Below are positions 1 to 10,200 of a DNA stretch of 64,000 nucleotides, one piece after another (the first letter of the stretch is position 1; every line of letters starts with the position of its first letter). The notes beneath the pieces are model-generated. The model had not been told where the DNA came from and made no database searches. It saw only the letters and a program-made list of their open reading frames with translations. A program made the translations under genes and the position numbers. Source of the DNA: Ciborinia camelliae (lineage: Eukaryota; Ascomycota; Leotiomycetes; Helotiales; Sclerotiniaceae); contig JANPYM010000003.1 in assembly GCA_025890175.1 (NCBI GenBank), forward strand, positions 2,228,795 to 2,292,794, in the 5' to 3' direction.

Positions 1-699
1 TTGATGATTTTAGAAATAACGAAATGTACCGAGGTCAACGGACGTATCAAAATCAAAGGTTGTAATGTATTGACATCGGGTGTTACCTAAAGTCAAAGCG
101 TGAAAAGCGAATCTGGAGTAGAAACCTAATGCTATGTTAGTTTACAAGTCGAAGCTTTTGATTGGTCCCTATATTATTTGTCATCAACAAATATATTTTT
201 GTATTTTTGAGCTAGCAACTTGCTTAATAATTAAATTCGGATCCGTTCAACAGATTGGCATATGACGTGATAGACCGTGAACATTATTGCATCTCTTCCT
301 CTCGGCTTTTGGAAGAGTGTGTTATGATTTTCAGCGGTGATAAGAAAATAACTTGAGTAATCCATCCCTCGATTTCTAAGATCACAATGACGTGCTAGCG
401 CGATACTACAATACTACTCAACCTAGGTAACTTTTGATGCTTACAATATCAATATTACTGTTCAACCATTGCTTCTCACTCCTTGCCCTACACATATATA
501 GGTATATATATATATACACACATCTATTGCTACATCAGTACATTTTCTACTCACATTAATATAGCACAGGCAACCTATATCTCCCATAGAAACTGTGGGA
601 TTACGATTCTTCAAAATTATCAAAACACAGTTTACAAGATCAATCCTAAGACCTATCAAAATCCAACCACCAAGAATTGCACATCGACAGTTCAACATC
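1..699. other. Intergenic and 5' leader region, no gene seen
   Basis: No open frame resembling a known protein is present. The last 200 bases are AT-rich, with a short TATATA run near 500, and probably contain the promoter and 5' leader of the gene that starts at 700. Confidence 0.5.
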
Positions 700-1629
700 A
701 TGACTACCGCCGCACCCATCCATACCACACCTGCCCACAACCTCTCACAGTCCTCTCGAATTGAGGCAGCCGGTCAAATCCAAACCAAAGATAGCAGCTT
801 CATTCCTCGCGGTGACACAATCGTTACCCTCAATTACTTCAGACCACCAGAAGATGGTTCCGTGCCTTTCAACTACGTTGAAAATCCACCACAAGGCCAA
901 CCGCAGCGCAACTACGGAGATTTCGACATACAAGTTCCCATCACCGATATCCGAGGCAAAGAATCTCAATACAATCTCGACAAGGATGCATTTGAAGTAG
1001 TAATCGGAGTTCCGGAGTCTGCGGAAAAGGCATTCCGGGATGATGAATCGATACAGAAGAACTATTATCCCGAAGTCGAGAAATTAGTCTTGGATAATGT
1101 GCCGGGCTCACATAAAGTCTTTATATTCGATCATACGGTTCGTCGTTCAGATCCCAATGCTCATCGGGGTCCGGTTGCGAGAGTCCACATCGATCAAACC
1201 TTGAAGTCGGCCAAACAACGCGTACATCGTCATTTGCCCGAGGAAGCTGAGAAACTCCTACAGGGCCGATACAGAATCATAAATGTATGGCGTCCAATCA
1301 ATGGAGTTGTTCAGGGTAATCCGCTCGCATTCGCTAGTTCCGCAACCACGAGTGACGAAGATGTTATTCCGGTTGAACATCGATATCCAACTACAACTGG
1401 TGAAACGGCTGGTATTAGATATAACGAGGGACAAAAATGGCATTACTTGTCTGGGATGAAAAATGATGAGAGATTATTCTTGGAGTGTTTCGATAGTGAG
1501 TCGTTGAAGCCCGGGACCAAGGTGCAGGGTGGTAGGGTACCACATACTGCGTTTATTGATCCTAGAACGCCGGAGGGTGCGAAAGGTAGAGAGAGTATCG
1601 AGGTCAGATGTTTAGTTTTTGGTCCTTGA
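700..1629 (+). CDS. AsaB/CTB9-like (CmcJ-type) hydroxylase/desaturase family protein
   Basis: This is an intronless protein of 309 residues. It has the signature blocks of the fungal AsaB/CTB9/CmcJ-like family, often labelled 7-alpha-cephem-methoxylase-like or GA4-desaturase-like: an HxD pair (H163, D165), an INVWRP block around residues 195-199, a PLAF block about ten residues later, an HTAF block at H282, and an SIEVRCLVFGP ending. In this family the histidine and aspartate are thought to act in an Fe(II)/2-oxoglutarate-type oxygenase centre, and members occur in secondary-metabolite clusters and also singly in genomes. No other biosynthetic gene is adjacent here, so the substrate is unknown. 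I chose the ATG at 700. The frame stays open upstream to a GTG at 595, but that is not a normal eukaryotic start. Family assignment is confident; the reaction is not. Confidence 0.85.
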   Translation: MTTAAPIHTTPAHNLSQSSRIEAAGQIQTKDSSFIPRGDTIVTLNYFRPPEDGSVPFNYVENPPQGQPQRNYGDFDIQVPITDIRGKESQYNLDKDAFEVVIGVPESAEKAFRDDESIQKNYYPEVEKLVLDNVPGSHKVFIFDHTVRRSDPNAHRGPVARVHIDQTLKSAKQRVHRHLPEEAEKLLQGRYRIINVWRPINGVVQGNPLAFASSATTSDEDVIPVEHRYPTTTGETAGIRYNEGQKWHYLSGMKNDERLFLECFDSESLKPGTKVQGGRVPHTAFIDPRTPEGAKGRESIEVRCLVFGP

Positions 1630-2450
1630 GGATCGAGTAGGGCTCGGTGATGCAGGCTTTGGGGTGGAGTTTTTGATTTAGCATGGTGTTTTTTAGCATA
1701 TTTGATCTGAAGTTACGAATTATATTATCTTCCATTTGTCTCCCATCTTCTCGCCTCGATTCAAGTGAATACTTCGTGACTTGAATAAATCCTTTATACA
1801 AGGCCCGCAAGATCCCACGCGGCTGGCTAGACCAGCTTGTTACAACCAATGCAGCATAGAGCAAATCTGCCAAATTCCAAATTCGCAGTTACTATTCGGG
1901 TCACTGCACTGCACATCACATATACATTTTATACCCTCCATTATTAAACAAAAAAAAGGAGAATCTAAAAACACGACGTTTGTTTTTTGATTGCTGATGA
2001 TATGATATGGATGGGAGAAGAGAGGAGAAGACTTCAAGTTGGAGATACCTAATATGAAGGCCGGAGTTGGGATGGCTAATCTCTATTCATCCATCGATTA
2101 ACATCTCACATCGGATATTATAAATTTAAAATTGACAACAGTAACTCCCTTACCTAGCTAGGGGGTACAATATTGTTATCCATTCGTGGGAAGCAAGCAC
2201 GATACAAAATATCGGCTACTGTAATAACCCTTCCTCGTACAAAAAGCACAACCTAAGTACTCGCGGCCAGACTTGTAGGCATTACACAATTGCAAATCAT
2301 AGGTACGTACGGCCTCCCTAATTCGTGCTCATCATTAAATTTGCATTGTGTTTTGAAGTAAGGTAGGTGGGTAGGTGGGTAGGTAGGTAGGTAGTTGGAG
2401 GTCTTTGAAGAATTTGTTTATATATCTAGGTACCTGGGTATTTATGGAAG
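1630..2450. other. Intergenic, no gene seen
   Basis: This is the 3' side of the oxidase-like gene. It is AT-rich with short GGTA/TACC runs from 2365 to 2395. No coding sequence is supported. Confidence 0.5.
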
Positions 2451-2750
2451 TAATATAATATAATATAATATAATATAATATAATATAATATAATATAATA
2501 TAATATAATATAATATAATATAATATAATATAATATAATATAATATAATATAATATAATATAATATAATATAATATAATATAATATAATATAATATAATA
2601 TAATATAATATAATATAATATAATATAATATAATATAATATAATATAATATAATATAATATAATATAATATAATATAATATAATATAATATAATATAATA
2701 TAATATAATATAATATAATATAATATAATATAATATAATACAATACAATA
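2451..2750. repeat. (TAATA)n pentanucleotide array, 58 perfect units
   Basis: The unit TAATA repeats without a single interruption from 2451 to 2740 (290 bases, 58 units) and ends in two imperfect CAATA units. One strand of this unit has no stop codon in any frame, so long apparent frames on the minus strand are artefacts. Perfect identity over this length indicates either recent expansion or an assembly-length estimate, so the copy number should not be trusted exactly. Confidence 0.98.
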
Positions 2751-3147
2751 ATCCGGTATGATCTTCAAGTTCAATTATGCGTGGAGATAGGTCTCGGATT
2801 CAGAGTAGATACCTAAGGTAGGTAGTAAGACAGACTTACCGGCTCGTGAGAAAAGAAACTACCTACCTAGGTAAGGTCGGTAGATGGAGGGAAGATGTAG
2901 GTACCTACCTACCTATCTACCTATATACATACCTAACCTTACATATCCCCACCAATAATCAACCGCCAAAAGCGCCATTAGAGCATCATTTCACATCATT
3001 TCACAACATTCACATCATAAAATCACACAGAGCATTCAAATCACCCTTTTCAAAACACTCTTGAAGAAAAGTCTTTAATATTGTATGTATAGCTCAGGAA
3101 GATCTCATTGTTATTCTCTCTCTCCATCTCCCCATCTCCCCACCTCC

Positions 3148-3217
3148 CCCCTCCCCCCTCGCCACCCATCTCTCACTNNNNNNNNNNCCCCTCCCCCCTC
3201 GCCACCCATCTCTCACT
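3148..3217. other. 10-N assembly gap (3178-3187) between identical 30-bp ends
   Basis: Ten Ns occupy 3178-3187. The 30 bases just before the gap (3148-3177) are identical to the 30 bases just after it (3188-3217), a C-rich stretch ending in CATCTCTCACT. Either two contig ends overlap and were not merged, or the gap lies inside a tandem duplication. Confidence 0.95.
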
Positions 3218-4394
3218 TATTGCATCTCTTATCTCTTTTAATGTCTCATCTTTTCATATTCTCATCTCTTTCTCTCTCTATCCCATTCCAATTCCCATTC
3301 CCATCCTCATCCATCCATCTCCCAGTACCCTCTATCAACCAACCAACCACCCAACAATGAAACTCTCATCCTTCCTAAGCCAGTCATACATATCCTTCTC
3401 TCAAGAAAGCGCAAACCCCCAAAAAAACCCAAAAGCTAAAGATCAAGATCAAGCTCCTCAAAGCGATCGATCATCACAATCACTACCGCAAATGTATCCG
3501 TATGTGTATAACAAAATCCCCTCGCTCTCCAGAGTCCAAAGTCCAGGCCGTCATATGTTGTTTCCATCAATGCAAGCAAGTTAAAAAACAGAGGTCCCTT
3601 CCCTGGATATGAAACGCCATAAAATAAGATTCCCGTCATAAAACTCGGCAGAGTGAAATAAAAAAACGAGTAGTACTAGCCCAGCAGAATCGTGTATGCT
3701 CCCACATGCTCCAGTCCGTGCAATCCAGTCCAGTCCAATCCCATGCCATCCCAAAAACTCGACCCGCGAAACATTTGATGCCATGGAAAACCCGTGAACA
3801 GGAACAAAAACGCCCGCTGCTTGATGTGTTGCCAAAAGAAACAAAAGAAAAGAAAATTCTATGATTAAGTGAGTGGAGTTGTTTTTCAGTGAAACAAGAT
3901 AAATAATCCCCATCAAACTGTGATGTGCCAGTGCGGATGCGGATTATGCAGATGTCCGACCTGTAAAATGCAATTGCAAGCAAAAAAAACGCAGAGCGAA
4001 CCACTTTTAATATCCCAGCCCTTATATGTGAATGCCATCCGCGCCCTTGCAAAATAAAATAATCCCAATGCTGTGATATTGAAAGTTGCAAATGCTGAAG
4101 TTGGTATCCTTTGCTATCCCCCTAAAAAAAGAAATTGCGCCTCGCTTAAAGAAACGCTCGAAAGAAAACAAAATCGAATATGGATCGATCAAATTCTCAA
4201 GGCGTCCAGATGCGCCATACCATATGAAATCGAAATTGCTGAACCGAAGAATCGACGACTGTTTCTTTCCAATGAAAAATGAAACGCGGATGGTATCTCG
4301 CCTTTTTGATACAAACGCCCCACATGATATAAATTACAATTGATGTATATGTACAGATAAATGGAATATTGTTGAATTATGAAGTGAGTTGGGA
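3218..4394. other. Intergenic, 3' side of the phospholipase C gene
   Basis: CT-rich sequence with (CCAT/CTCT)-type low complexity up to about 3360 is followed by AT-rich unique sequence. I see no conserved coding frame; short open frames on both strands do not resemble known proteins. The final few hundred bases probably contain the 3' untranslated region of the minus-strand phospholipase C gene. Confidence 0.45.
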
Positions 4395-7300
4395 TCACTG
4401 GTGACCACCGTCGACTAAAGGTCTTGGTGATAGAGGTGTTCGGTTGAAAACAGTACGGCCAAGACTCTTAAGTACACCGACGCTTTCGTTTGCTTCAGCA
4501 TTGACATAGATGCTTGTAGCTGGATCGATCTTGACGCGACAGAAGAGTGTGGAGAAGAGGAATTGATCACCGTTTGTGTCGTAGAGAGGTAGGGTGCGGT
4601 AACCTTGTTTGAGACTGCTGAGTTTGGCAGTATATGTGGCCAAAGGTAAAGTTTTATCGTTGTAATTATGGCTATCCGATGAGCATCTAACAGTCCAGCG
4701 AACGAAAACGAGTTCTGGGAATTTGGTTGTTAGAGCAAAATTGAATTTCTTATTGAAAACTGGATTGAAGCCGTTTTCTTGGACAATTTGTGTCCGACGT
4801 TTGTGAGGAGCGCCCAAACCGGAAGAGCCGTTCTTAGCAGAAGCAGCAAGACCACCTTCGCCAATGACTCCTTTAGTTTCCTTGCTCTTGTCGTCAGCAT
4901 GATAAACTTCGACTTCGACATATGGGTCGACAGAACGATTAGAGGGAAGACCCTTTGGACGCATGAGTTGTTGAGCAGAAATGATATCGATTGAAAAGTT
5001 GACATTCTTGCGCTCTCGCTTGACATGACCAGCTCCTGCTTCCTCGGGAACACTAGGAAGCATTTTGATCTCTCGAAGTTCGCTTGGCTTGAGGACGTAA
5101 CCGGATTGATCAGTGCCTCCTGCAAACATAGCATCGTTCATTTGCATACCGAGATCATGAGTTTGCCAATTAAGGGCTACCATCTGAACACTGCGTCGCC
5201 AATATTTGAGAGGATCGAAATTCGTAGATGCAACGCGCCATCCATTAGGATACACTCTCATGAGATATCTCATATTGTGTCTGGTCATCGCACGACGATC
5301 AACTTGGGTCTTGCTATTTCTGTCAAACGTAGACTCCATGAATGAGAAGATGTGATTATAGGTTTTGCTGTCAGGGTCATCGAAACTACGGAATTTGACG
5401 CCAGCACTGTAAATACCGAGCTCCCCAAGGACTTTGATGATCTTGCTTGTCTTAGGTTTATCCTTAGGTCTGTCCTCATTTCCCTCGCTATCGCTACTGC
5501 TGCTACTTGTAGTGTCATAAGTTCCAGTTCTGCGAATGTTTTGCTTGATGGTGCTTCCATTTGAGATTGAACTCGGTGGAGGAAGGAGCGAGCTACTAGA
5601 AATGTTTGAATTGTCTAGCTGAGCAGGATAGACGCGAGGTGAGCTAAGACTGTTGCCACGAGACCGACCATTGGCCTTGGTAGGAGTTTCATCGGAGAGT
5701 CTGGGTTTCTTGACCTTGATCAAGATCCGATCCATCAATTGCGAAGGTGAAGGGAGTTCTTGAGACGAGGGATCAAGAGGCGCTGTGACCAGTGCTGCGC
5801 CACAAGTTTCCTTGATGATTTGAGCCATGGCTGCTTGCTGGACATCATTGCAGTGAACCTCTAGAGAAATCCATAATGGAAAGTGTGATTTGACGAAGGC
5901 ATACTTTGCAATTGTGTGCATCACATCGGAGAACATGATGGGTCTGGACATTGTGTGTCCATGATTGACAATGGGTCGGTCATTTTTCCCATCCCAACAA
6001 TCAATTTCTACGCATCGGCAACCTTTGATCAAAGCTGAAATGTAAGCCTCAACACTTGATTCACCAGCAACTTGTCGGCCCATAAGATAAGTGTTGTGAG
6101 AGCTAGATATGAAGTACTCGTGAAGAGGACGATCAAGGGAAAAGCTCTCGGGCATAGTCTCGAGGGGAACATTGTGTATGGACGTAAAAAATGTGGCTAG
6201 AGATTCTTCATTCATTCGTGCAGCTTCACTTTCTTGGAGTGGCTGATCGCGTGATCTTGATCGACGGGAAAATTTCGCAAAAATCGATTCCCACTTGGCT
6301 CGGTCCCTTTCAACATTCTCCCCTTGTACTCTGTCGATAAAGTCAAGAAACTCTTCAAGTGTGATTCCTTTTACAGTGTCGGAAGCAAGCTCTCTGTAGA
6401 TTTCTGAAACATCCCCTCTGCGTTTCATGAGCTTCACAAATTCTTGGAATTCGGCGAAATTCAATTTCTTTGACTTTGTAGCATCTGCGAGTTGGAATCT
6501 CTCACGCAAGAATCTGGAAGAAGTGTTAATATGGAGATTTTTGCAAAGTTGCTCGACACCCTCGAAGTTAAGAGCCTCTTCATCTTCGGCATGAGGCGTT
6601 TCAGAGAACTGTTTGGTCATTTCGCCGCGCCAGTAATTTCTGACAGCCTTTTCGTTGAAAGCAACAAGACTTGTCATGTTTTCATATCTATGTTTTGATA
6701 TAGCCTCAAGGGTTGTTGTCCAAAGGTCGAAAGTCTGTTCATCAGGGGCGATTAAGTGCATGATCTTCGTTGAACGTCCGGTGGACTTGTTGTCGGGCAC
6801 AACGTATAAGATGGAGAAGAAACGAGGTTCGTCTTGAGGGTCAACTTTGAATTCCTCGCGGTAGTTAAGAGCGTCAGATCCGAGTCGGATTTCCTTGATA
6901 TTATCTATGAGGAAGCTTTTCGCGGGTCTTGTCTTATCCCATGAAACTTTACAAGCTTCATCTTCTAGAACAAATGTAAGAAATTTTCTCTTCTTTTTTG
7001 TAATCTTGATCATTGTGGTCCCTTGGAGAAGAATAGTAGGTATGACAGGACCAAATGCGAGGCCTGCGTTACCGCCGCCAGTCAATGTCGAAGAGCAAGC
7101 GACCGAGGCATTGGAACTTGGATAGTCACCACCCATACCTTCAATGCCCAATGGCGAATCGACCCATTCGATAGTATCCTCGTGGACATCTTCGTCAGAA
7201 TCAGAGTTCACTAAGTTGTATCTGGAATCTGGGGCTGTATTGTTGCTGTCACTTCTGCGTCGCAACATAACTGGTCCAGCACTCTGTTCCCGACTTGTAG

Positions 7301-7772
7301 TTGTAGATTGCCGCCTTGAAATCTTGTTCGACAGCCTCCGCATCAATCCTTGTGATTTATTGGTAGTAAAAGCATCAGCCATCGCACTTTGACTGTGCTT
7401 CCTGGAGACTGTCGGACATACTGAATCAGGGAGGGGTTCGAAAGGGGGAAGGCGGAACTCAGGCTCACGCCCGCGCGGGCCTTCAGGAGAAGCTTGTAAT
7501 GAGGAGTTGTTGGTCATGATTTGATTAGTTTCGGGGGACATCATAGGGGATGCTTGCACGGAGCTCGAGGTTGTGACGGAGGAAGCCGACAGTGGAACAG
7601 TAGGGGTGGAAGCAATGGTGGGAAGGAATTCGGTTCGCACACGAGATATGCCGCGTCTTCGATTCAAGGACGATGCTCTCTGTGGATATGGAGACATATG
7701 AGGAGACTGTTGTTGTGTGGAAACTCGTGAGGTAGTAGGAGTGAGATTTGGACTCGAGTTTTGAGAAGACAT
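4395..7772 (-). CDS. plc1: Phosphoinositide-specific phospholipase C
   Basis: A single uninterrupted frame encodes 1125 residues. The order is a disordered Ser/Pro-rich N-terminus (about 1-225), a PH-type region (about 235-365), EF-hand-like helices (about 415-490), catalytic X box (about 540-690), a Ser-rich linker (about 690-770), Y box (about 770-905) and C2 domain (about 920-1065). The catalytic residues of the delta class are intact: H559 in HNTYL, E589 and D591 in VEIDCWDG, H604 in NHGHT, and E638 in SLEVHC. The 45-residue spacing between the two histidines matches mammalian PLC-delta1 (H311, H356). It should hydrolyse PIP2 to IP3 and diacylglycerol at the membrane in a Ca2+-dependent way. 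The start is an ATG at 7772 with no better upstream choice. No long intron is needed. Confidence 0.97.
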   Translation of the reverse strand: MSSQNSSPNLTPTTSRVSTQQQSPHMSPYPQRASSLNRRRGISRVRTEFLPTIASTPTVPLSASSVTTSSSVQASPMMSPETNQIMTNNSSLQASPEGPRGREPEFRLPPFEPLPDSVCPTVSRKHSQSAMADAFTTNKSQGLMRRLSNKISRRQSTTTSREQSAGPVMLRRRSDSNNTAPDSRYNLVNSDSDEDVHEDTIEWVDSPLGIEGMGGDYPSSNASVACSSTLTGGGNAGLAFGPVIPTILLQGTTMIKITKKKRKFLTFVLEDEACKVSWDKTRPAKSFLIDNIKEIRLGSDALNYREEFKVDPQDEPRFFSILYVVPDNKSTGRSTKIMHLIAPDEQTFDLWTTTLEAISKHRYENMTSLVAFNEKAVRNYWRGEMTKQFSETPHAEDEEALNFEGVEQLCKNLHINTSSRFLRERFQLADATKSKKLNFAEFQEFVKLMKRRGDVSEIYRELASDTVKGITLEEFLDFIDRVQGENVERDRAKWESIFAKFSRRSRSRDQPLQESEAARMNEESLATFFTSIHNVPLETMPESFSLDRPLHEYFISSSHNTYLMGRQVAGESSVEAYISALIKGCRCVEIDCWDGKNDRPIVNHGHTMSRPIMFSDVMHTIAKYAFVKSHFPLWISLEVHCNDVQQAAMAQIIKETCGAALVTAPLDPSSQELPSPSQLMDRILIKVKKPRLSDETPTKANGRSRGNSLSSPRVYPAQLDNSNISSSSLLPPPSSISNGSTIKQNIRRTGTYDTTSSSSSDSEGNEDRPKDKPKTSKIIKVLGELGIYSAGVKFRSFDDPDSKTYNHIFSFMESTFDRNSKTQVDRRAMTRHNMRYLMRVYPNGWRVASTNFDPLKYWRRSVQMVALNWQTHDLGMQMNDAMFAGGTDQSGYVLKPSELREIKMLPSVPEEAGAGHVKRERKNVNFSIDIISAQQLMRPKGLPSNRSVDPYVEVEVYHADDKSKETKGVIGEGGLAASAKNGSSGLGAPHKRRTQIVQENGFNPVFNKKFNFALTTKFPELVFVRWTVRCSSDSHNYNDKTLPLATYTAKLSSLKQGYRTLPLYDTNGDQFLFSTLFCRVKIDPATSIYVNAEANESVGVLKSLGRTVFNRTPLSPRPLVDGGHQ

Positions 7773-8208
7773 CTTGTTAGTAGATTCACTGTCAACCCTT
7801 TTAAGAATTGAATTGGAATGAATTGGCCAATTGCGCAGCTTCGTATAATGGACTAATAGCTGAACTCGGGGTTGAGAACACTATACCATGTAGATATGAT
7901 TGGGCGCATGTCTTTTTATGTTGTAGATTAGAGTTGTGAGTCGTGTATTCTGCACTGGTGGTTGAAGAGGGAAATCGATTGGTTGCGCCAGATGCTGTCA
8001 CTTATTTTTCCTTCTCAGTAATTTTAAATCATGCGTAGGTTTCAATGAGACGTCGGATCTGGATGATCTTGCATTCGATCGTAGTTAATCGCAGATGTAG
8101 GTGGCCAGTTTAAGAATTATTTCAAGACCTTGTTGGTAGGAGGAAGGAATTTTTGCGTGTTCGGTTAGGATTGTGTAAGAAGAAGGTAGGTAGGCGTGTG
8201 AGGTGATG

Positions 8209-8264
8209 GTAGCGGTGGTGGTGGTGGTAGTAGTGGTAGTGGTAGTGGTAGTGGTGGGGGGGGA
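8209..8264. repeat. (GGT/AGT)n trinucleotide microsatellite
   Basis: GGT and AGT triplets run nearly without interruption and end in a G8 stretch. The complement reads as a His/Tyr-rich frame, which is a by-product of the repeat. Confidence 0.85.
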
Positions 8265-8437
8265 GGTTACCGTACTTCTTCGTTTTTGTGATGGTGCAGA
8301 TTGATGCAGATTGGTGCAGATGGGTTGCAGAATTCCAGAAATGGTGCAGGTGGTGCAAAATGGTGGGTGGGTAGTAGTCTAGTAGTCTAGTGGACTGTAG
8401 TGTAGTGCGGAAACCTAGGGTAGTAGTACCGTAGGAG

Positions 8438-8502
8438 GGATGGATGAAGGGATGGATGGGATAGATGGATGGAGGGATGGAGGGAATGGATGGATGGATG
8501 GA
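8438..8502. repeat. (GGAT)n imperfect tetranucleotide repeat
   Basis: GGATGGAT units are interspersed with GAGG and GGGA variants. Confidence 0.85.
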
Positions 8503-9803
8503 TCTTTAACTTTTTAGGTAGTATTCGCAAGAACCCAAATCCTGCAAGGGAAGGGAAAAAAAGCTGGGGGACGGTATATGGTGCAGTTGCAGTTGCAGTT
8601 ACAGTTGCATTTGCAATTTGGTTGTGCAATAGGCGGGGTGGAGTTCGTAAATAGGTATTTGCCCTTGTTTTTTGGGAGGGCCGAGAGAGGGGGGGTTTTC
8701 CTTGATTTCGATTTCACCCCTGGATGGATGAAATGAAGAAATGAAGAAAGAAAGAAGGGAAGGAAGAAAGGAAGACAATCAATTGTATATCAATTCTTAA
8801 TTATTTCTTTGTGTGTGTTTTCTTTTAAATAAAGTAAAATAAAAGGAGGAGGAAAGATGGAATCAATTTATGTTTGATTTTCTGATTAGGTAAATAGATA
8901 GAGAGTACCGGTACTCATCAAAGTAGATATGTAATGGATGGAAGTAGGTATGGAGAAAAAGAAGAGAAGGAGAAGAAGAAGAAGTAGAAGTAGAAGTAGA
9001 AGTCGAAGTATCTTGGGTCTTGGAAGGAAGGAATGTAATTTTGGTAATGGACTTTACGAAAGCCAAGTAAGTATAATAAGTTTTGAAAATAATAAATAAA
9101 GGAGTGACTGATCAGTCAGTCAGTGGTGGTGGTGGTGAGTACCTAGTGTGGTACGTTTTTGTTAATTGAATGATTGAATGAATTATAATTGTATGAAGTG
9201 AAATGAAATGAAATAATTAATGTACGATGATGATGGTGATGATGATGATGATGATTTTTTTGCTCTCCAGCTCTGCTCTGATTCTTCCTCTTTTCTCGAA
9301 TCCCTGGTAATTAATTAATGATCTCCTCTAATTCGTTAGTATTATATAAATTTTTGGAAATTGACCGACTAAATTGACTACCGACTATCTCTCTACCTAC
9401 TAGGTAGTCCTACTAGGTAGTAATAGTAGCATGTATTATTAGATATTATTATTCCCCGTCTTCAATTAATTATTCTTAATTGATTAATGAACACGCCAAA
9501 ATGGCAGTACGGTCATGTAATAAAATAAAGAGGTAGATACATACCAAAATGGGATTTGGGGAAATCTTTCAAAGGTTTCCAATTCGTTTCTTTCCGTCTT
9601 GGCCACTCAACTATATGGTCCTCATCAAAGTCTTCTGAATCTTTGCAGTGACTGCTCAGAAGTGGTTCGGTTGACGGTCGGGTAGGTACCAGTAGTGGCG
9701 GTGCCGTTTCATACAATCAATACAGTACAAATAATTTTAATACTGTCGCTACTATTTAATACACTGCCATTTAATAGTAAATTTACTATAGTAAATAGCC
9801 CTG

Positions 9804-9856
9804 TAATAATAATAATAATAATAACAATAATAACAATAATAACAATAATAATAATA
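9804..9856. repeat. (AAT)n/(AAC)n microsatellite
   Basis: AAT triplets are interrupted at regular spacing by AAC. No coding role is seen. Confidence 0.85.
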
Positions 9857-10200
9857 CCCAAGCTGCAAGCTCTTATTAGGTCGCTAGCTTTGGCACCGGT
9901 AGTGGATAGATTGTCGGTGGATATTGTTCCTCCGTTGGGTCACTTGGGTGAACCCCGTGTGGTGGATGAGGTTACAGGTATGATGTATGATGTATGATGA
10001 TATGATTTAGCTTTTGCCGTGCGTTGATTGATCGTTTGATAGCTTGCTTGCCCTGTCTAACTTGCCTTACAAAAGTATTGGTAGATAGGTAGGGAGAGAG
10101 GGAGAGAGCGAGGTAAATTGTTGCTAAAAGCAGTAATATCGAGAGCGAGAGTGGTTCTGTTCTGTTCTGCTTCAATTATCGCAGTCGTCCGTAATAAGGT

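Larger units (their letters stand above)
7773..10200. other. Gene-free region upstream of phospholipase C, microsatellite-rich
   Basis: No coding sequence is supported. The first kilobase probably carries the promoter and 5' leader of the phospholipase C gene. It contains GGT/AGT runs (8209-8264), GGAT/GATGGATG runs (8438-8502), GCAGTT-type runs (8583-8622), purine tracts (8730-9010), (GAT)n at 9229-9254 and (AAT/AAC)n at 9804-9856. Confidence 0.5.

Noticed and set aside
595..699. N-terminal extension of the AsaB-like protein that could be read as a basic mitochondrial presequence
   Set aside because: It starts at GTG, not ATG, and the family's conserved part begins after the ATG at 700.
2335..2774. 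Three overlapping minus-strand frames of repeating Ile/Leu/Tyr
   Set aside because: By-product of the TAATA pentanucleotide array, which is open in all frames on one strand.
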